From Phaseolus vulgaris (taxonomy: Eukaryota > Streptophyta > Magnoliopsida > Fabales > Fabaceae), in the NCBI RefSeq assembly GCF_000499845.2, contig NC_023753.2, positions 620,001 through 684,000 on the forward strand: DNA of 64,000 nt. Reading direction: 5' to 3'. The notes beneath the pieces are model-generated. The model saw only the letters and a program-made list of their open reading frames with translations. It did no database searches and was not told where the DNA came from. Both the position numbers and the translations under genes were made by a program. Within the stretch, counting starts at the first letter, position 1. The number at the start of each line of letters is the position of its first letter. Below are positions 35,093 through 46,080 of this stretch, one piece after another.

Positions 35093-37199
35093 ACATGCAA
35101 CCGATCTATTTTTAAATTTTAAAATTGCCTTTCATTCTCAAATTGAATATCTGAAATAAATAAATAAATAAATATTTGAAAAAATAAATTTGTAAGCTCA
35201 TTTCAGAATAATTAGAAAATGGAAATCTCATTATGGAAAAACAACCCTAGAATACAAAAAATACTGAAAAAGGAATTTCAAAAAACAAAATCTAAATATG
35301 TATTTCAAAGAAAAGATTCTTAAATCTAGAGAAGTGTTTCAGAAATTCAAATCCAAAAACATAGATTTCCGAATGTATTTTGATTACCAATTATTTAAGT
35401 TTTCTAATTCCTCTAAGTTAAACTTTCCTCATACCGTAATTGAAAAATTACTCTAATTATAAGATATATCAATGAGAAATTCTTGATTACCAATAAAGAA
35501 ACTCTTTTGCACTTATATTCGTAAAAAAATGTTATTATTTTTCTGTCGTATAATCCTGATAAAAAAAACATGGTTTTGGGTAGTTGCACTTTATCAAACA
35601 TGTTTGGTTGGCCTTGGTTTGGTTGAATACGACGAAGTCTCAAAAGAAGAACAACGTGGTAATGTTTGGGCAATACGTTAAGAATTGTCTCATCTTCTAA
35701 GGACAAACACAAAACGACAGTCATATATATATATGCACAAACATTTGTGTAACTGCTTCACTACTGAGTATAATTAAGTAATTAAACTTTGGTTTGAAGA
35801 AGACCAACAGGAGAACAATAATATAAACTACTATAATCTTTTAATCTTTAAAATAATATATAATTTAATTAATATAATAACTAATTATTTTTAGTCTTTA
35901 AATTTAATTATTATTTAATTTTTTTTATATTAAAAACGTTAAAAAAAACATTGATGGTGTTATTGTTGTCAATCTCCACGTGATATGATATCATGTTGTA
36001 CGTAGTGGGTGTTAGCAGTACGTAGTACATTGGATGTAGAACAATTATTTTGTAGTAGTAAATAGGAGTATGTAGCAAAGCATTAAAAGGGTAAGGGTGG
36101 GTGCTCATAAGATTCAATACCCCACAAAATTAATTTTACACAGATCAGTGTCTTAGGCAAAGCAACCAGTACATGAAGACACATGTGAACTTCTGAACAC
36201 AGTCACTCGTGGTTCTCAGAAATCCATGTCAACATATTATACATCACAAGCATTTTCCATTATATATGTCATGTAGGAGAAAGAGAAAGCTAAAGAGCAA
36301 TAAATGTGCTAGAAGGACATGCAAGCCTCGATCCTTTTAATGTCTATTCTAAATCCTAAACCCTAAATCCTAAGGAGAGTTTGTTCTGAGGAGAGTTTGT
36401 TCGTTAAGTGTGGACTGTAGGGTTTGATAGATGTTTATAAGTCATGTTTTGTTGAGCAGATTTTAACCACTTTTTATTTAAAGATTACGTAAAATGTCTG
36501 TATAAGGATTGAGACACCTCTGAAATGTCTAATTTTATTTTATTTACTTTTAGCAGATAAAAAAAATAAGAGTTAGTTAGTTTTATTAAATCATCATTTT
36601 TCAAATAGTTTTTATCATTTGTAAATATATAATCTCACGTACAAGTTGATTACTGACTAATCTCATGAACACATTGATTAGACGACAAAACTAATTTTAT
36701 AAGATTGAACTAAATTTAAAAAACTAATTCATTAAAAAAAAAGTAATTCATGGTTTAGATTATTATCTTTGTGGCTGCTGGAAGCAGTTAATGCTTCTAC
36801 CATCTTTGGACAGTGTAGTAATGAGGGCTCAAATTCACTCTGCGTGACGCTTCTAATTCCGCCCTTATTTGCATTTGCATGCAATACTTTCATGTTTCAA
36901 ACACTTCCGTATCTAACTATTAAAATACAAAACTTACTTCTTTATTATATGTATATATACTAATTAATTAATATTTGGATATGAAGTACAATGAAATAAC
37001 TCTAACTACCTAATGGATTGCCCTTTTCCTGTTCCTTTTAAATCACATTACAAATTTTAAATTGAACCCAGAGGAACAAGAACTTTTTTTTATTACACTA
37101 GTACAAATAATATATATTAATGTTAATAAAAAATAACTTTAAACTCAATTTAATCTTATAATTTATAAGGTAGAATTTACATTTATTTATATACCGAAG

Positions 37200-37478
37200 T
37201 TCACGAACTTAAACCTATTACTCTAAATTATAAATATTAAACCTATTAGTCCACCTATTTCACTTCCTTTGAGATGAATACTTCATACACTCTTTTTCAT
37301 GTTTAAAAGATTTTTAGCATATCATATATTCACGGTAACTATGTGAGGGAAATGAGAGAAGAAATACTTTGTATAATTTTGTCCTTAAAAGCATGATGTT
37401 TTGTAGAAAAGTGGTGTTTGTTGAGATCTTGCTTTCATAAAAGAGATTAGCTGCAGATGAGGGAAGTATGATTTGAAG
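37200..37478 (+). repeat. Upstream block U, direct copy at 45682-45945
   Basis: Runs from TTCACGAACTTAAACCTATT to GAGGGAAGTATGATTTGAAG and matches 45682-45945 in the same orientation with small indels. It ends about 260 bp before the KCS copy 1 start codon and about 115 bp outside the inverted-repeat arm. Confidence 0.9.
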
Positions 37479-37636
37479 GTAGTGATTGGTAAAGTGTGGT
37501 CTCACACCACTTCATCTCAGGAAATCTATTCTATATATTACTTTAAGAAAGACGTGTTGATAACATGGTATTTTAAGCACGACACCTAAGAAGTGGTTTA
37601 TGCATATTGACATTATAACTGCATCTCTGTGTTGTG

Positions 37637-37660
37637 TATGTATATATATATATATATATA
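37637..37660. repeat. (TA)n microsatellite upstream of KCS copy 1
   Basis: A TA run inside the left arm; the matching place in the right arm (near 43408-43425) has only a few TA units, so it expanded or shrank after duplication. Confidence 0.85.
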
Positions 37661-37736
37661 CACATGTATTTGCACTCGTAAAACATCCACAGTTGCAAAC
37701 ATATATCCCCAGCTTCTTTGATATATATAGCTAGAG

Positions 37737-39188
37737 ATGAATCTTTTGTTCTTGTGCCTTCTTCCCTTCTTATTCTACTCTTTCTTTTCCCTTTTGAAGG
37801 TGATTCTTCAACGTAGAGGGCAATCATGTTACATGTTGGCCTACGAGTGCTTCATGCCCCCAGAAGACACCAAACTCAACACGGACTCCGCGGTAAAGAT
37901 TGTGCTACGAAACAGAAAGCTGAGGTTGGAGGAGTTGAGGTTTCTCCTCAAAACCATTGTGAGTTCGGGGATTGGGGAGAACACTTACTGCCCCAGAACC
38001 GTTCTTGAAGGGAGAGAAGAGTGTCCATCTCTAAAGGACACGTACGAGGAAATAGACAAGATCATGTTCGACACACTTGACAACATGTTCCAAAAGATAG
38101 GAATCTCACCCTCTGAGATAGACATCCTCGTAGTGAACGTCTCCTTGTTCTCGCCAGCACCTTCTCTCGCAGCTCGTATCATAAACAGGTACAAAATGAG
38201 AGAAAACGTGAAAGCTTTCAATCTCACAGGAATGGGGTGTAGTGCAAGTGTTGTTGGAATTGATGTGGTGCAGCAGCTCTTCAAGACTTGTAAGAACTCT
38301 GTTGGGATTGTTGTGAGCACTGAGAGTCTTGGTGCACATTGGTACTGTGGCACGGACAAGAAAATGATGCTTTCTAACTGTCTCTTTCGCTCCGGTGGCT
38401 GCTCTATGATGTTTACAAACAAGCCTTCTCTGAAGGGTCGTGCGATATTGAAACTGAAGCACATGGAGAGGACTCAGTACGGTGCCGACGACGAGGCTTA
38501 CAACTGCTGCATGCAGGTGGAAGATGAGCTCGGGTATTCGGGTTTTCGCCTCACCAAGAGTCTTGTCAAGAGTGCTGCTCAAGCCTTGACAGTGAACCTT
38601 CAAGCGATGGCACCAAAGATTCTGCCAGTGTGGGAAATGGTAAGGTTCTTCTTTGCCTCTGTAAGGTACAGTGGGATGAAGAAGAGGGAGATGTTACCCT
38701 TTCTCACCGGGCTGTTTCTTGGAGAGAACAAGACAAAGAAGACAAAAGTTAATCTCTTGGGAGGGGGATTGAACTTCAAGACAGGGATAGAACACATTTG
38801 TGTGCATCCTGGAGGAAGGGCAGTTATTGATGGGGTTGGGAAGGGCTTAAGGCTCAGTGAATATGACCTAGAGCCTGCTAGAATGGCACTTCACCGTTGG
38901 GGGAACACTTCTGCTGGTGGCCTTTGGTATGTTTTGGGTTACATGGAGGCCAAGAAGAGGCTGAAGAAGGGTGATAGGATCCTCATGTTTGGTTTTGGAG
39001 CTGGGTTCAAGTGCAACAACTGTGTTTGGGAGGTGATGAGGGACTTGTCTCATACTAATGTGTGGAAGGACTGCATAGAAAGTTACCCTCCAGAAAACAT
39101 AATCAACCCTTTCAAGGAAAAGTTTAACTGGATCAATGATGAATATCTTAGCTTTGTGAGGTTGGATTTTAGCACTATGGTTTTTTAG
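37737..39188 (+). CDS. 3-ketoacyl-CoA synthase, copy 1 (KCS19-like)
   Basis: Intronless, 483 residues. KCS enzymes condense malonyl-CoA with long acyl-CoAs at the endoplasmic reticulum, the first step of very-long-chain fatty acid elongation for waxes, suberin and sphingolipids. Residues 1-22 form a hydrophobic membrane anchor. The FAE1/type III condensing-enzyme core is complete: active-site Cys168 in GMGCSASVVG, His357 in CVHPGGRAVIDG and Asn390 in HRWGNTSAGG, matching the Cys-His-Asn triad known from FAE1. Other family blocks are SSGIGENTYCPR, DILVVNVSLFSPAPSL, SNCLFRSGG and MEAKKRLKKGDRI. The C-terminus ends NWINDEYLSFVRLDF. Overall closest in memory to Arabidopsis KCS19 (At5g04530), with KCS12 next. 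It forms the left arm of an inverted duplication with 41883-43334. The oddity is LMFGFGAGFK (416-425), where copy 2 has LMISLGAGFK. Confidence 0.93.
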   Translation: MNLLFLCLLPFLFYSFFSLLKVILQRRGQSCYMLAYECFMPPEDTKLNTDSAVKIVLRNRKLRLEELRFLLKTIVSSGIGENTYCPRTVLEGREECPSLKDTYEEIDKIMFDTLDNMFQKIGISPSEIDILVVNVSLFSPAPSLAARIINRYKMRENVKAFNLTGMGCSASVVGIDVVQQLFKTCKNSVGIVVSTESLGAHWYCGTDKKMMLSNCLFRSGGCSMMFTNKPSLKGRAILKLKHMERTQYGADDEAYNCCMQVEDELGYSGFRLTKSLVKSAAQALTVNLQAMAPKILPVWEMVRFFFASVRYSGMKKREMLPFLTGLFLGENKTKKTKVNLLGGGLNFKTGIEHICVHPGGRAVIDGVGKGLRLSEYDLEPARMALHRWGNTSAGGLWYVLGYMEAKKRLKKGDRILMFGFGAGFKCNNCVWEVMRDLSHTNVWKDCIESYPPENIINPFKEKFNWINDEYLSFVRLDFSTMVF

Positions 39189-41882
39189 GTGGGTACAGCG
39201 AAAGGGGAGAGGTATATATAGTTCAGTAAAATAAGAACACAAATGAAAAAAATATTATAGAGCTTAATTATTTAGTTACGAGTTGTGGAAGGTGATGATG
39301 ATGATGTTAATTTGCAGCCATTAAAGCACTTATTCTGGTTCTTGTTTAAACACATAGATTGAGGAAGAGCAAGAGTAGAGTTGATTTATTTACTGTTGCT
39401 GTGCCATTGATCATTGATGAAATAAAGTTTCATGTTATTCATTGTGGTGTTGTTCAGAACTGGGGTTGTTGACTTGCCTATATCATAAGTTTCTTCCTTT
39501 CTTCTTTCCTTTGGTTGGTGGTGTGTTGACTGTTAAGTGACCCTTTTCTCATTTCTTCTTTCTAAAATCATTAGGGCTTTCTTTAATAACACTGTCATCA
39601 CTTTAAGGAAACAAACAAAATGAATTAAAGGCTTAAATTAATGATCTGGTTTAGTTCTACCGTTACTGAGAAAAGTATCTATGCACAAATCATTTTCATT
39701 TTGCATCGTCTAAGCCAAATTGTCTGATGCAGACACTGATTCATAAGTTATAGCACTGCATGATATAGTTCTTTTTTCTCTTGTGTTTTAGCTAAAGTAA
39801 GAGCCACTGTAAAAATTTTGGATTCTATATGTGGAGATAAAATTTATATAAGGGTTGAAAATTTTTTAGTGTCTCTTTAATTTATTTATTTATTGTTATA
39901 AAAAAAAATCATTTTCTAAACTTGATTTGATGAATACAGTAGGACAAAACTATTTTGTATAACCGAGTCATATTTACTTATTTATTTTAATAAAAAAGTT
40001 GTATAATAAATAGTATCCTCACGTTTCAAAAAATTCAACTTCCATTTTATAATCCACTTTATTAATTTTGTATTCAATGGTTTATTTTATATTTTAATTA
40101 AATAACTTAATTTCATATATAATTATTATTATTTATGGTTATTATAAGAATGTCAAAAATATATGAACAGTGGTATCAAACATCTTTATCTTGATGAAAT
40201 ACACAAATAACAAAGGTCTTTTAAGCTATGAAGGGAGCAGAGGGGTGTTTAAAGAAAGGACTATGATACAGTAAAAAGACATTCATAACAAATAAATAAA
40301 TTAATATTTTTAATTATTTTAATTTTAATTTTTAATTTAAAATATTATAATATTATTATAAAGGATTGTTGAATAGTGTTATTCACATGTGTCACAACTT
40401 TTTCTTTAAAGATACGGCTCTATAGATCTTGTAGGCTGAGGAATCATAAAGGAAAAGATATCTTTAATATCATAAAATTAAAAGGTAATGATATATTTAT
40501 AATCCATATTTTTTATACAATTATATTAATCCTTAATATTATTATTTTAATATTTTTTTCGTATTTATAATATTGGGTTTCATTGATATGTAGAAACTTC
40601 ATCACATTTTTCATCAATTCTATAACCAAGATAAATTATAAAAAAATTACATCAAATCTAAATATTAACCAATTTAAAAATGTAGATTAAAAAAACTCAA
40701 TTTTATTCAATTACCTATTATATCGATTAAAAATTTAAAACATCGGTTTAGGGTTTAGGAGAATTTATATAAATTTTTTATTATAGAAGAATGAAAATGC
40801 ATCATATATGAAGTACTTGACACCTGAATCTAAAATTTATTATCAGTTATGGGTGTCATGAGTCATATTCTTTAGGATAAAGATGTTTGATACCACCATT
40901 CATATGTATTTAACATTCTTATAACAACCATAAAAAATAATAATAATATATGAAATTAAGTTATTTAATTAAAATATAAAATAAATAATTAAATATAAAT
41001 GTAATAAAATGAGTTATAAAATGGAATTTGAAAATTTTGAATAACAAGATTGTTGAAGATCCCACATCGACTAGAGATTAGAGCATTTCATAGTATATAA
41101 GTGAATGCAAACCTCATCTTATTGAATTGGTTTTATGAAGTTGAGTTAGGTTTAAAGTTCATATATTCATTATAATTTTTTTTTATCAATAAAAAAAATT
41201 AAAATACGAAGTATTGAATGAGTATGATTCCTCCACAACCCTACACTATTCATTATAATGAGTTTAGACAATGATGGAAGTAGATGATAGGGCAAAATGA
41301 AAATGATTTGTGCATAGCTGCTTATGCTATGACAATTTAGGTTTCCCTTTCTCAGTAAACAGAGTAACCAGATCATTAACTTCAGCCTTTAATTCATTTT
41401 GTCTGTTCCTTAAAGTGATGATAAAGTTATTAAAGAAAGCCGTAATGGTTTTAGAATTCAAAATGAGAAAAGGGACATTTATCAGTTAAGACACCACCAA
41501 CCAAAAGAAAGAAGAAACTCATAGGAAATCCCACAGTCAGCGACAGCCATGCAGAAATTTAGGTTATGGGCAAGTCAACAACACCACATTTAATGACATG
41601 AAACTTTATTTCACCAATGGCAAAGTAACAGTACATGTGTGTAAGTTTCTCTCAATAAATCAACTCTACACTTGCTCTTTCTCCTCTCACTAATTATATG
41701 AATCTATGTGTTTAAACATGAACCAGAATAAGTGCTTTAAAGGCTGCAAATTAACATCATCACATTCCACAACTTGTGGTTAAATAATTAAGCTGTATAG
41801 TTTCATCTAGACTTTATATTTCTTTTTCATTTCTGTTCTTATTTTACTGAACTACGTGGTCCAATCCTTTTGCTCTACCCAC
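39189..41882. other. Spacer between the convergent KCS genes
   Basis: Contains the 3' UTRs of both KCS genes, the distal parts of the inverted-repeat arms, a loop of about 670 bp (40200-40870) and an LTR remnant at 41051-41162 found in the right arm only. No gene. Confidence 0.75.
41051..41162 (+). mobile_element. Solo LTR remnant inside the right arm
   Basis: Starts TGTTGAAGATCCCACATCGA, then CTAGAGATTAGAGC, GTATATAAGTGAATGCAAAC, TTGAGTTAGGTTTAAAGTTC. This is the best-preserved copy of the LTR family in the window. It is absent from the matching place in the left arm, so it probably arrived after the duplication. Confidence 0.7.
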
Positions 41883-43334
41883 CTAAAGGACCATCCTGTT
41901 AAAATCCAACCTCACAAAGCTAAGATATTCCTCATTGATCCAATTATACTTTTCCTTGAAAGGGTTGATTATGTTTTCTGGAGGGTAACTTTCTATGCAG
42001 TCCTTCCACACATTAGTATGAGACAAGTCCCTCATCACCTCCCAAACACAGTTGTTGCACTTGAACCCAGCTCCAAGACTAATCATGAGGATCCTATCAC
42101 CCTTCTTCAGCCTCTTCTTGGCCTCCATGTAACCCAAAACATACCAAAGGCCACCAGCAGAAGTGTTCCCCCAACGGTGAAGTGCCATTCTAGCAGGCTC
42201 TAGGTCATATTCACTGAGCCTTAAGCCCTTCCCAACCCCATCAATAACTGCCCTTCCTCCAGGATGAACACAAAAGTGTTCTATCCCTGTCTTGAAGTTC
42301 AATCCCCCTCCCAAGAGATTAACTTTTGTCTTCTTTGTCTTGTTCTCTCCAAGAAACAGCCCGGTGAGAAAGGGTAACATCTCCCTCTTCTTCATCCCAC
42401 TGTACCTTACAGAGGCAAAGAAGAACCTTACCATTTCCCACACTGGCAGAATCTTTGGTGCCATCGCTTGAAGGTTCACTGTCAAGGCTTGAGCAGCACT
42501 CTTGACAAGACTCTTGGTGAGGCGAAAACCCGAATACCCGAGCTCATCTTCCACCTGCATGCAGCAGTTGTAAGCCTCGTCGTCGGCACCGTACTGAGTC
42601 CTCTCCATGTGCTTCAGTTTCAATATCGCACGACCCTTCAGAGAAGGCTTGTTTGTAAACATCATAGAGCAGCCACCGGAGCGAAAGAGACAGTTAGAAA
42701 GCATCATTTTCTTGTCCGTGCCACAGTACCAATGTGCACCAAGATCCTCAGTGCTCACAACAATCCCAACAGAGTTCTCATAAGTCTTGAAGAGCTGCTG
42801 CACCACATCAATACCAACAACACTTGCACTACACCCCATGCCTGTGAGATTGAAAGCTTTCACGTTTTCTCTCATTTTGTACCTGTTTATGATACGAGCT
42901 GTGAGAGAAGGTGCTGGCGAGAACAAGGACACGTTCACTACGAGGATGTCTATCTCAGAGGGCGAAATTCCCGTCCTCTTGAAAAGGTTGTCGAGTGTGT
43001 CGAACATGATCTCGTCTATTTCCTCGTACGTGTCCTTTAGAGATGGACACTCTTCTTTCCCTTCAAGAACGGTTCTGGGGCAGTAAGTGTTCTCCCCAAT
43101 CCCCGAACTCACAATGGTTTTGAGGAGAAACCTCAACTCCTCCAACCTCAGCTTTCTGTTTCGTAGCACAATCTTTACCGCGGAGTCCGTGTTGAGTTTG
43201 GTGTCTTCTGGGGGCATGAAGCACTCGTAGGCCAACATGTAACATGATTGCCCTCTACGTTGAAGAATCACCTTCAAAAGGGAAAAGAAAGAGTAGAATA
43301 AGAAGGGAAGAAGGCACAAGAACAAGAGATTCAT
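41883..43334 (-). CDS. 3-ketoacyl-CoA synthase, copy 2 (KCS19-like)
   Basis: Intronless, 483 residues, about 96 percent identical to copy 1 (19 differences by my count). It keeps the membrane anchor (1-22) and the triad Cys168, His357 and Asn390, so it looks functional. Differences are clustered: R93K, K108E, M117L, Q119K, K120R, I121T, A145T, C185Y, K186E, S197D, then only I354F until F418I, G419S, F420L, F463Y, D468E, S479N, T480R and F483L. At 418-420 this copy (ISL) looks more like other KCS proteins than copy 1 (FGF). It faces copy 1 tail to tail. Upstream DNA beyond about 43465 is unrelated to that of copy 1, so its expression may differ. Confidence 0.93.
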   Translation of the reverse strand: MNLLFLCLLPFLFYSFFSLLKVILQRRGQSCYMLAYECFMPPEDTKLNTDSAVKIVLRNRKLRLEELRFLLKTIVSSGIGENTYCPRTVLEGKEECPSLKDTYEEIDEIMFDTLDNLFKRTGISPSEIDILVVNVSLFSPAPSLTARIINRYKMRENVKAFNLTGMGCSASVVGIDVVQQLFKTYENSVGIVVSTEDLGAHWYCGTDKKMMLSNCLFRSGGCSMMFTNKPSLKGRAILKLKHMERTQYGADDEAYNCCMQVEDELGYSGFRLTKSLVKSAAQALTVNLQAMAPKILPVWEMVRFFFASVRYSGMKKREMLPFLTGLFLGENKTKKTKVNLLGGGLNFKTGIEHFCVHPGGRAVIDGVGKGLRLSEYDLEPARMALHRWGNTSAGGLWYVLGYMEAKKRLKKGDRILMISLGAGFKCNNCVWEVMRDLSHTNVWKDCIESYPPENIINPFKEKYNWINEEYLSFVRLDFNRMVL

Positions 43335-45681
43335 CTCTAGCTATATACACCAAAGAAGCTGGAGATATATGTTTGCAATTGTGGATGTTTTAAGAGTGCA
43401 AATACATGTGTATATATACACACATAACACAGAGAAGCAGTTATAACGTGAATATGCAAGTTGTGCGTCACTCACTTTGACAAGTTGCGTGAGAAGAGTG
43501 GGGTTTTGTGCCCTACAGACAACTCTGAACCAATCGATATTGACTGCGAATAGCTTCTCTCTCTCTCATCCTCAAAAATCAAATCAAATAAAATCAAATA
43601 AATTAGTATTCTCGGGTGTGAGTTGTTGCTGTGGCTGATCCCTGGTCCTTTCTATTAACTTTTCACTCATCAATTCACACTGAGAAATTTCTAACCCTTT
43701 TTCGGCCACTTATGATTTATGCTGGATCAACAGGAATCTCGTTGGAGTAGGTCAAAGTTCTTAAATACGATGTGGGACCAAGCAGCTTGCGAGGAAGAGC
43801 CACACTGCAACTCCTTCTGCAATACTTCATCTTCCCAGTTTACTCCACAACTCAACTAACATCCCCCACTGGAGTTGAGAAACTTTAATGTCTCTCAAAT
43901 GGAGTGGCTTAACTAGTAATCTCTTTTTTTTTCTGTAATTCATCTCACCTTAAACTTTAACATCATCACAAGATCATGAATTCAATCTCATTTTGCAGTT
44001 ATTTCTTTTATTTTTTGGATTTAACACCATACAATACAGTATAAAACATACACAGATGGAAAAACGTAAGCACGGAAACAACACATAATCACGAATACAA
44101 GATTTAATGTGTTTTGGTCACAAACTGCAATCTCCTTCTACTCGGACAACTACTATTAAGTTTTCCTTTTGTCATGTTACACACCAATTATAAGTATAAT
44201 GATCTCTTTAAATATAAATTATAAAGAAAACCCAATAATTAAGTTTACTCACTAAAACATGGTGTCTAGTTAGTGGTACTTCTTTCATACCAACATATAC
44301 TTCACACCTAAATAAACTAATATTTTAATCATATGTAACTTATTTTTTAATTTTAAAATATTATTATATTGTAATGTTTGTCAAATGTTTTACTTTTTTT
44401 GTGTTAATTTTTTTTTTATGTTATTCAAATATTTAGTTTTAATTGATTTGCGAACATTATATCACGTGATATGTGCATGACATCACTATACCTAGCGGAT
44501 CACGATAAATTTTTTACGTGTAGTCTTTTTTTTATCTAAAGTCATATTAATAAATATTATTTTCACTCTAAATTCGTTTATTTCGTATTAATAAATATTA
44601 CTTTCACTCTAAACTCTAAATTGTTTTATATGAATACTATTTTTCACTTTAAAATCGTTTACGTTGTGTAATACTTGGCTATTTTTTTAAAAAAAATTAC
44701 CTAAAATTTAAAGAAAATACAATATTTTCGTGAAAAAACTCGTAGCCATGGTTGGGCTTCCATTTCTCTCTATATATTTTTAATAAATTATTTATTATTA
44801 ATTTAAATTATAAAGTGATAGATTTTAGTATCATGATGTATTATTTACTATTATTTTGATTATAAAAGTATTCTTCTGACTTTACCTTTGCATCATACGT
44901 GTTTGGACCCAATTTTGACCTCTTGTGTTGTTGAGATCTCGTATAGATCTTAACTTCAATGGATGAATTTATGGATTTAGTTATTTATGATCTCTTATGT
45001 TATAATTATTAATCAATTTCTCTAGCATTTTCTATTAATAAAAAATAGAATTAATGAATATAAAAGATATTTCAAGAATACCAAACTCTTCACAAAGTCA
45101 ACATTACCCACACCCTCCATCTACACCAAGCATAAACCTATTCAAGGGACTCAAGTCTACTTTCACTTGGAATAACAACATCTTGATGTATGCATGTTAG
45201 ACTATTTTACATCTTTAATTTATTATTATTCTTATTTATGCATAATAATTCTTCGTAATCAGGAAAAATATAATATTTGTATATGTATTGATATATAATA
45301 ATTCATTTTATTTTTTATTTTTTTTAGCAAAAATTTAATTAAATTAAATTAAATTGGGGAGGGTATCCCAACCCTTAAAAAAACAAAACCAAAGCCAATC
45401 AGCTATTTTATTAATATATTGATTTATATTTATTAATATATACTACTTTATATTAATAATACTATCAATATAAGTTTATTAAAATATTATAAAAACTAAT
45501 AAATATATAACTACATAAATTTATTTATTTAAAATAGTAAATATATATATATTATAATTTAGTCTCCACCTACGTTTTATAACAATTTAACAAAATAATC
45601 TTTTGTTACAATTTGATATTTTCTATTCGAATATTATCCCGTTCTTTTCCCAAATGTCTTTAATTCTTGACTTTACAGAAA

Positions 45682-45945
45682 TTCACGAACTTAAACCTAT
45701 TAAATATTAAACCTATTAGTCCACCTATTTCACTTCCTTTAAGATGAATACTTCATACACTTTTTTCATCATGTTTAAAAGATTTTTAGCATATCATCTA
45801 TTCACGGTAATGTGAGGGAAATAAGAGAAAAAATACTTTGTATAATTTTGTCCTTAAAAAGCATGATGTTTAAAAGTGGTGTTTGTTGAGATCTTGCTTT
45901 CATAAAAAAGAGATTACCTGCAGATGAGGGAAGTATGATTTGAAG
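45682..45945 (+). repeat. Displaced copy of upstream block U
   Basis: Direct-orientation match to 37200-37478, sharing TTAGTCCACCTATTTCACTT, GATTTTTAGCATATCAT, ACTTTGTATAATTTTGTCCT and GCAGATGAGGGAAGTATGAT. It lies 2.3 kb beyond the KCS copy 2 start and points the wrong way for a simple inverted duplication. Confidence 0.9.
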
Positions 45946-45967
45946 ACTAATAGTAAAGGTGCAATTA

Positions 45968-46080
45968 TTGTTAAATATTTCCGATCAAGATTAAGACATT
46001 TCATAATATATAATTAGGTACAAACCTTACTTTATAAGTCGTTTGAGTTATACTTAAAATTCACACCAAAATATCCAACA
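45968..46080 (+). mobile_element. Eroded solo LTR remnant
   Basis: TTATTGTTAAATATTTCCGA, then ATTTCATAATATATAATTAG, TACAAACCTTACTTTATAAG and TTATACTTAAAATTCACACC follow the order of the same LTR family. It begins 23 bp after the displaced block. Confidence 0.5.

Larger units (their letters stand above)
34420..37736. other. Intergenic DNA between PP2C and KCS copy 1
   Basis: Holds the PP2C upstream array, MITE copy 2 (34695-35083), AT-rich DNA, a small telomere-like run (AAATCCTAAACCCTAAATCC near 36350), an LTR fragment near 37141-37195 and the 280-bp block 37200-37478 that recurs at 45.7 kb. No gene is supported before 37737. Confidence 0.6.
37595..40200 (+). repeat. Left arm of the KCS inverted repeat
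   Basis: The arm begins near GCATATTGACATTATAACTG, includes KCS copy 1 and continues patchily to the TGGTATCAAACATCTTTATC stretch near 40171-40190. It is mirrored by 40870-43465. The coding ends mirror exactly: 37737 pairs with 43334 and 39188 with 41883, both sums 81071. Confidence 0.9.
40870..43465 (-). repeat. Right arm of the KCS inverted repeat
   Basis: Mirror image of 37595-40200; includes KCS copy 2 and about 130 bp upstream of it (up to GTTATAACGTGAATATGC near 43440-43457). It differs from the left arm by an LTR insertion and by clustered substitutions. Confidence 0.9.

Noticed and set aside
36350..36373. Telomere-like AAATCCTAAACCCTAAATCC run.
   Set aside because: Only about three imperfect units; too short to be called an interstitial telomere array.
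37985..38603. Long antisense frames across KCS copy 1, and mirror frames across copy 2.
   Set aside because: They are shadows of the KCS coding strand and are duplicated only because the gene is.
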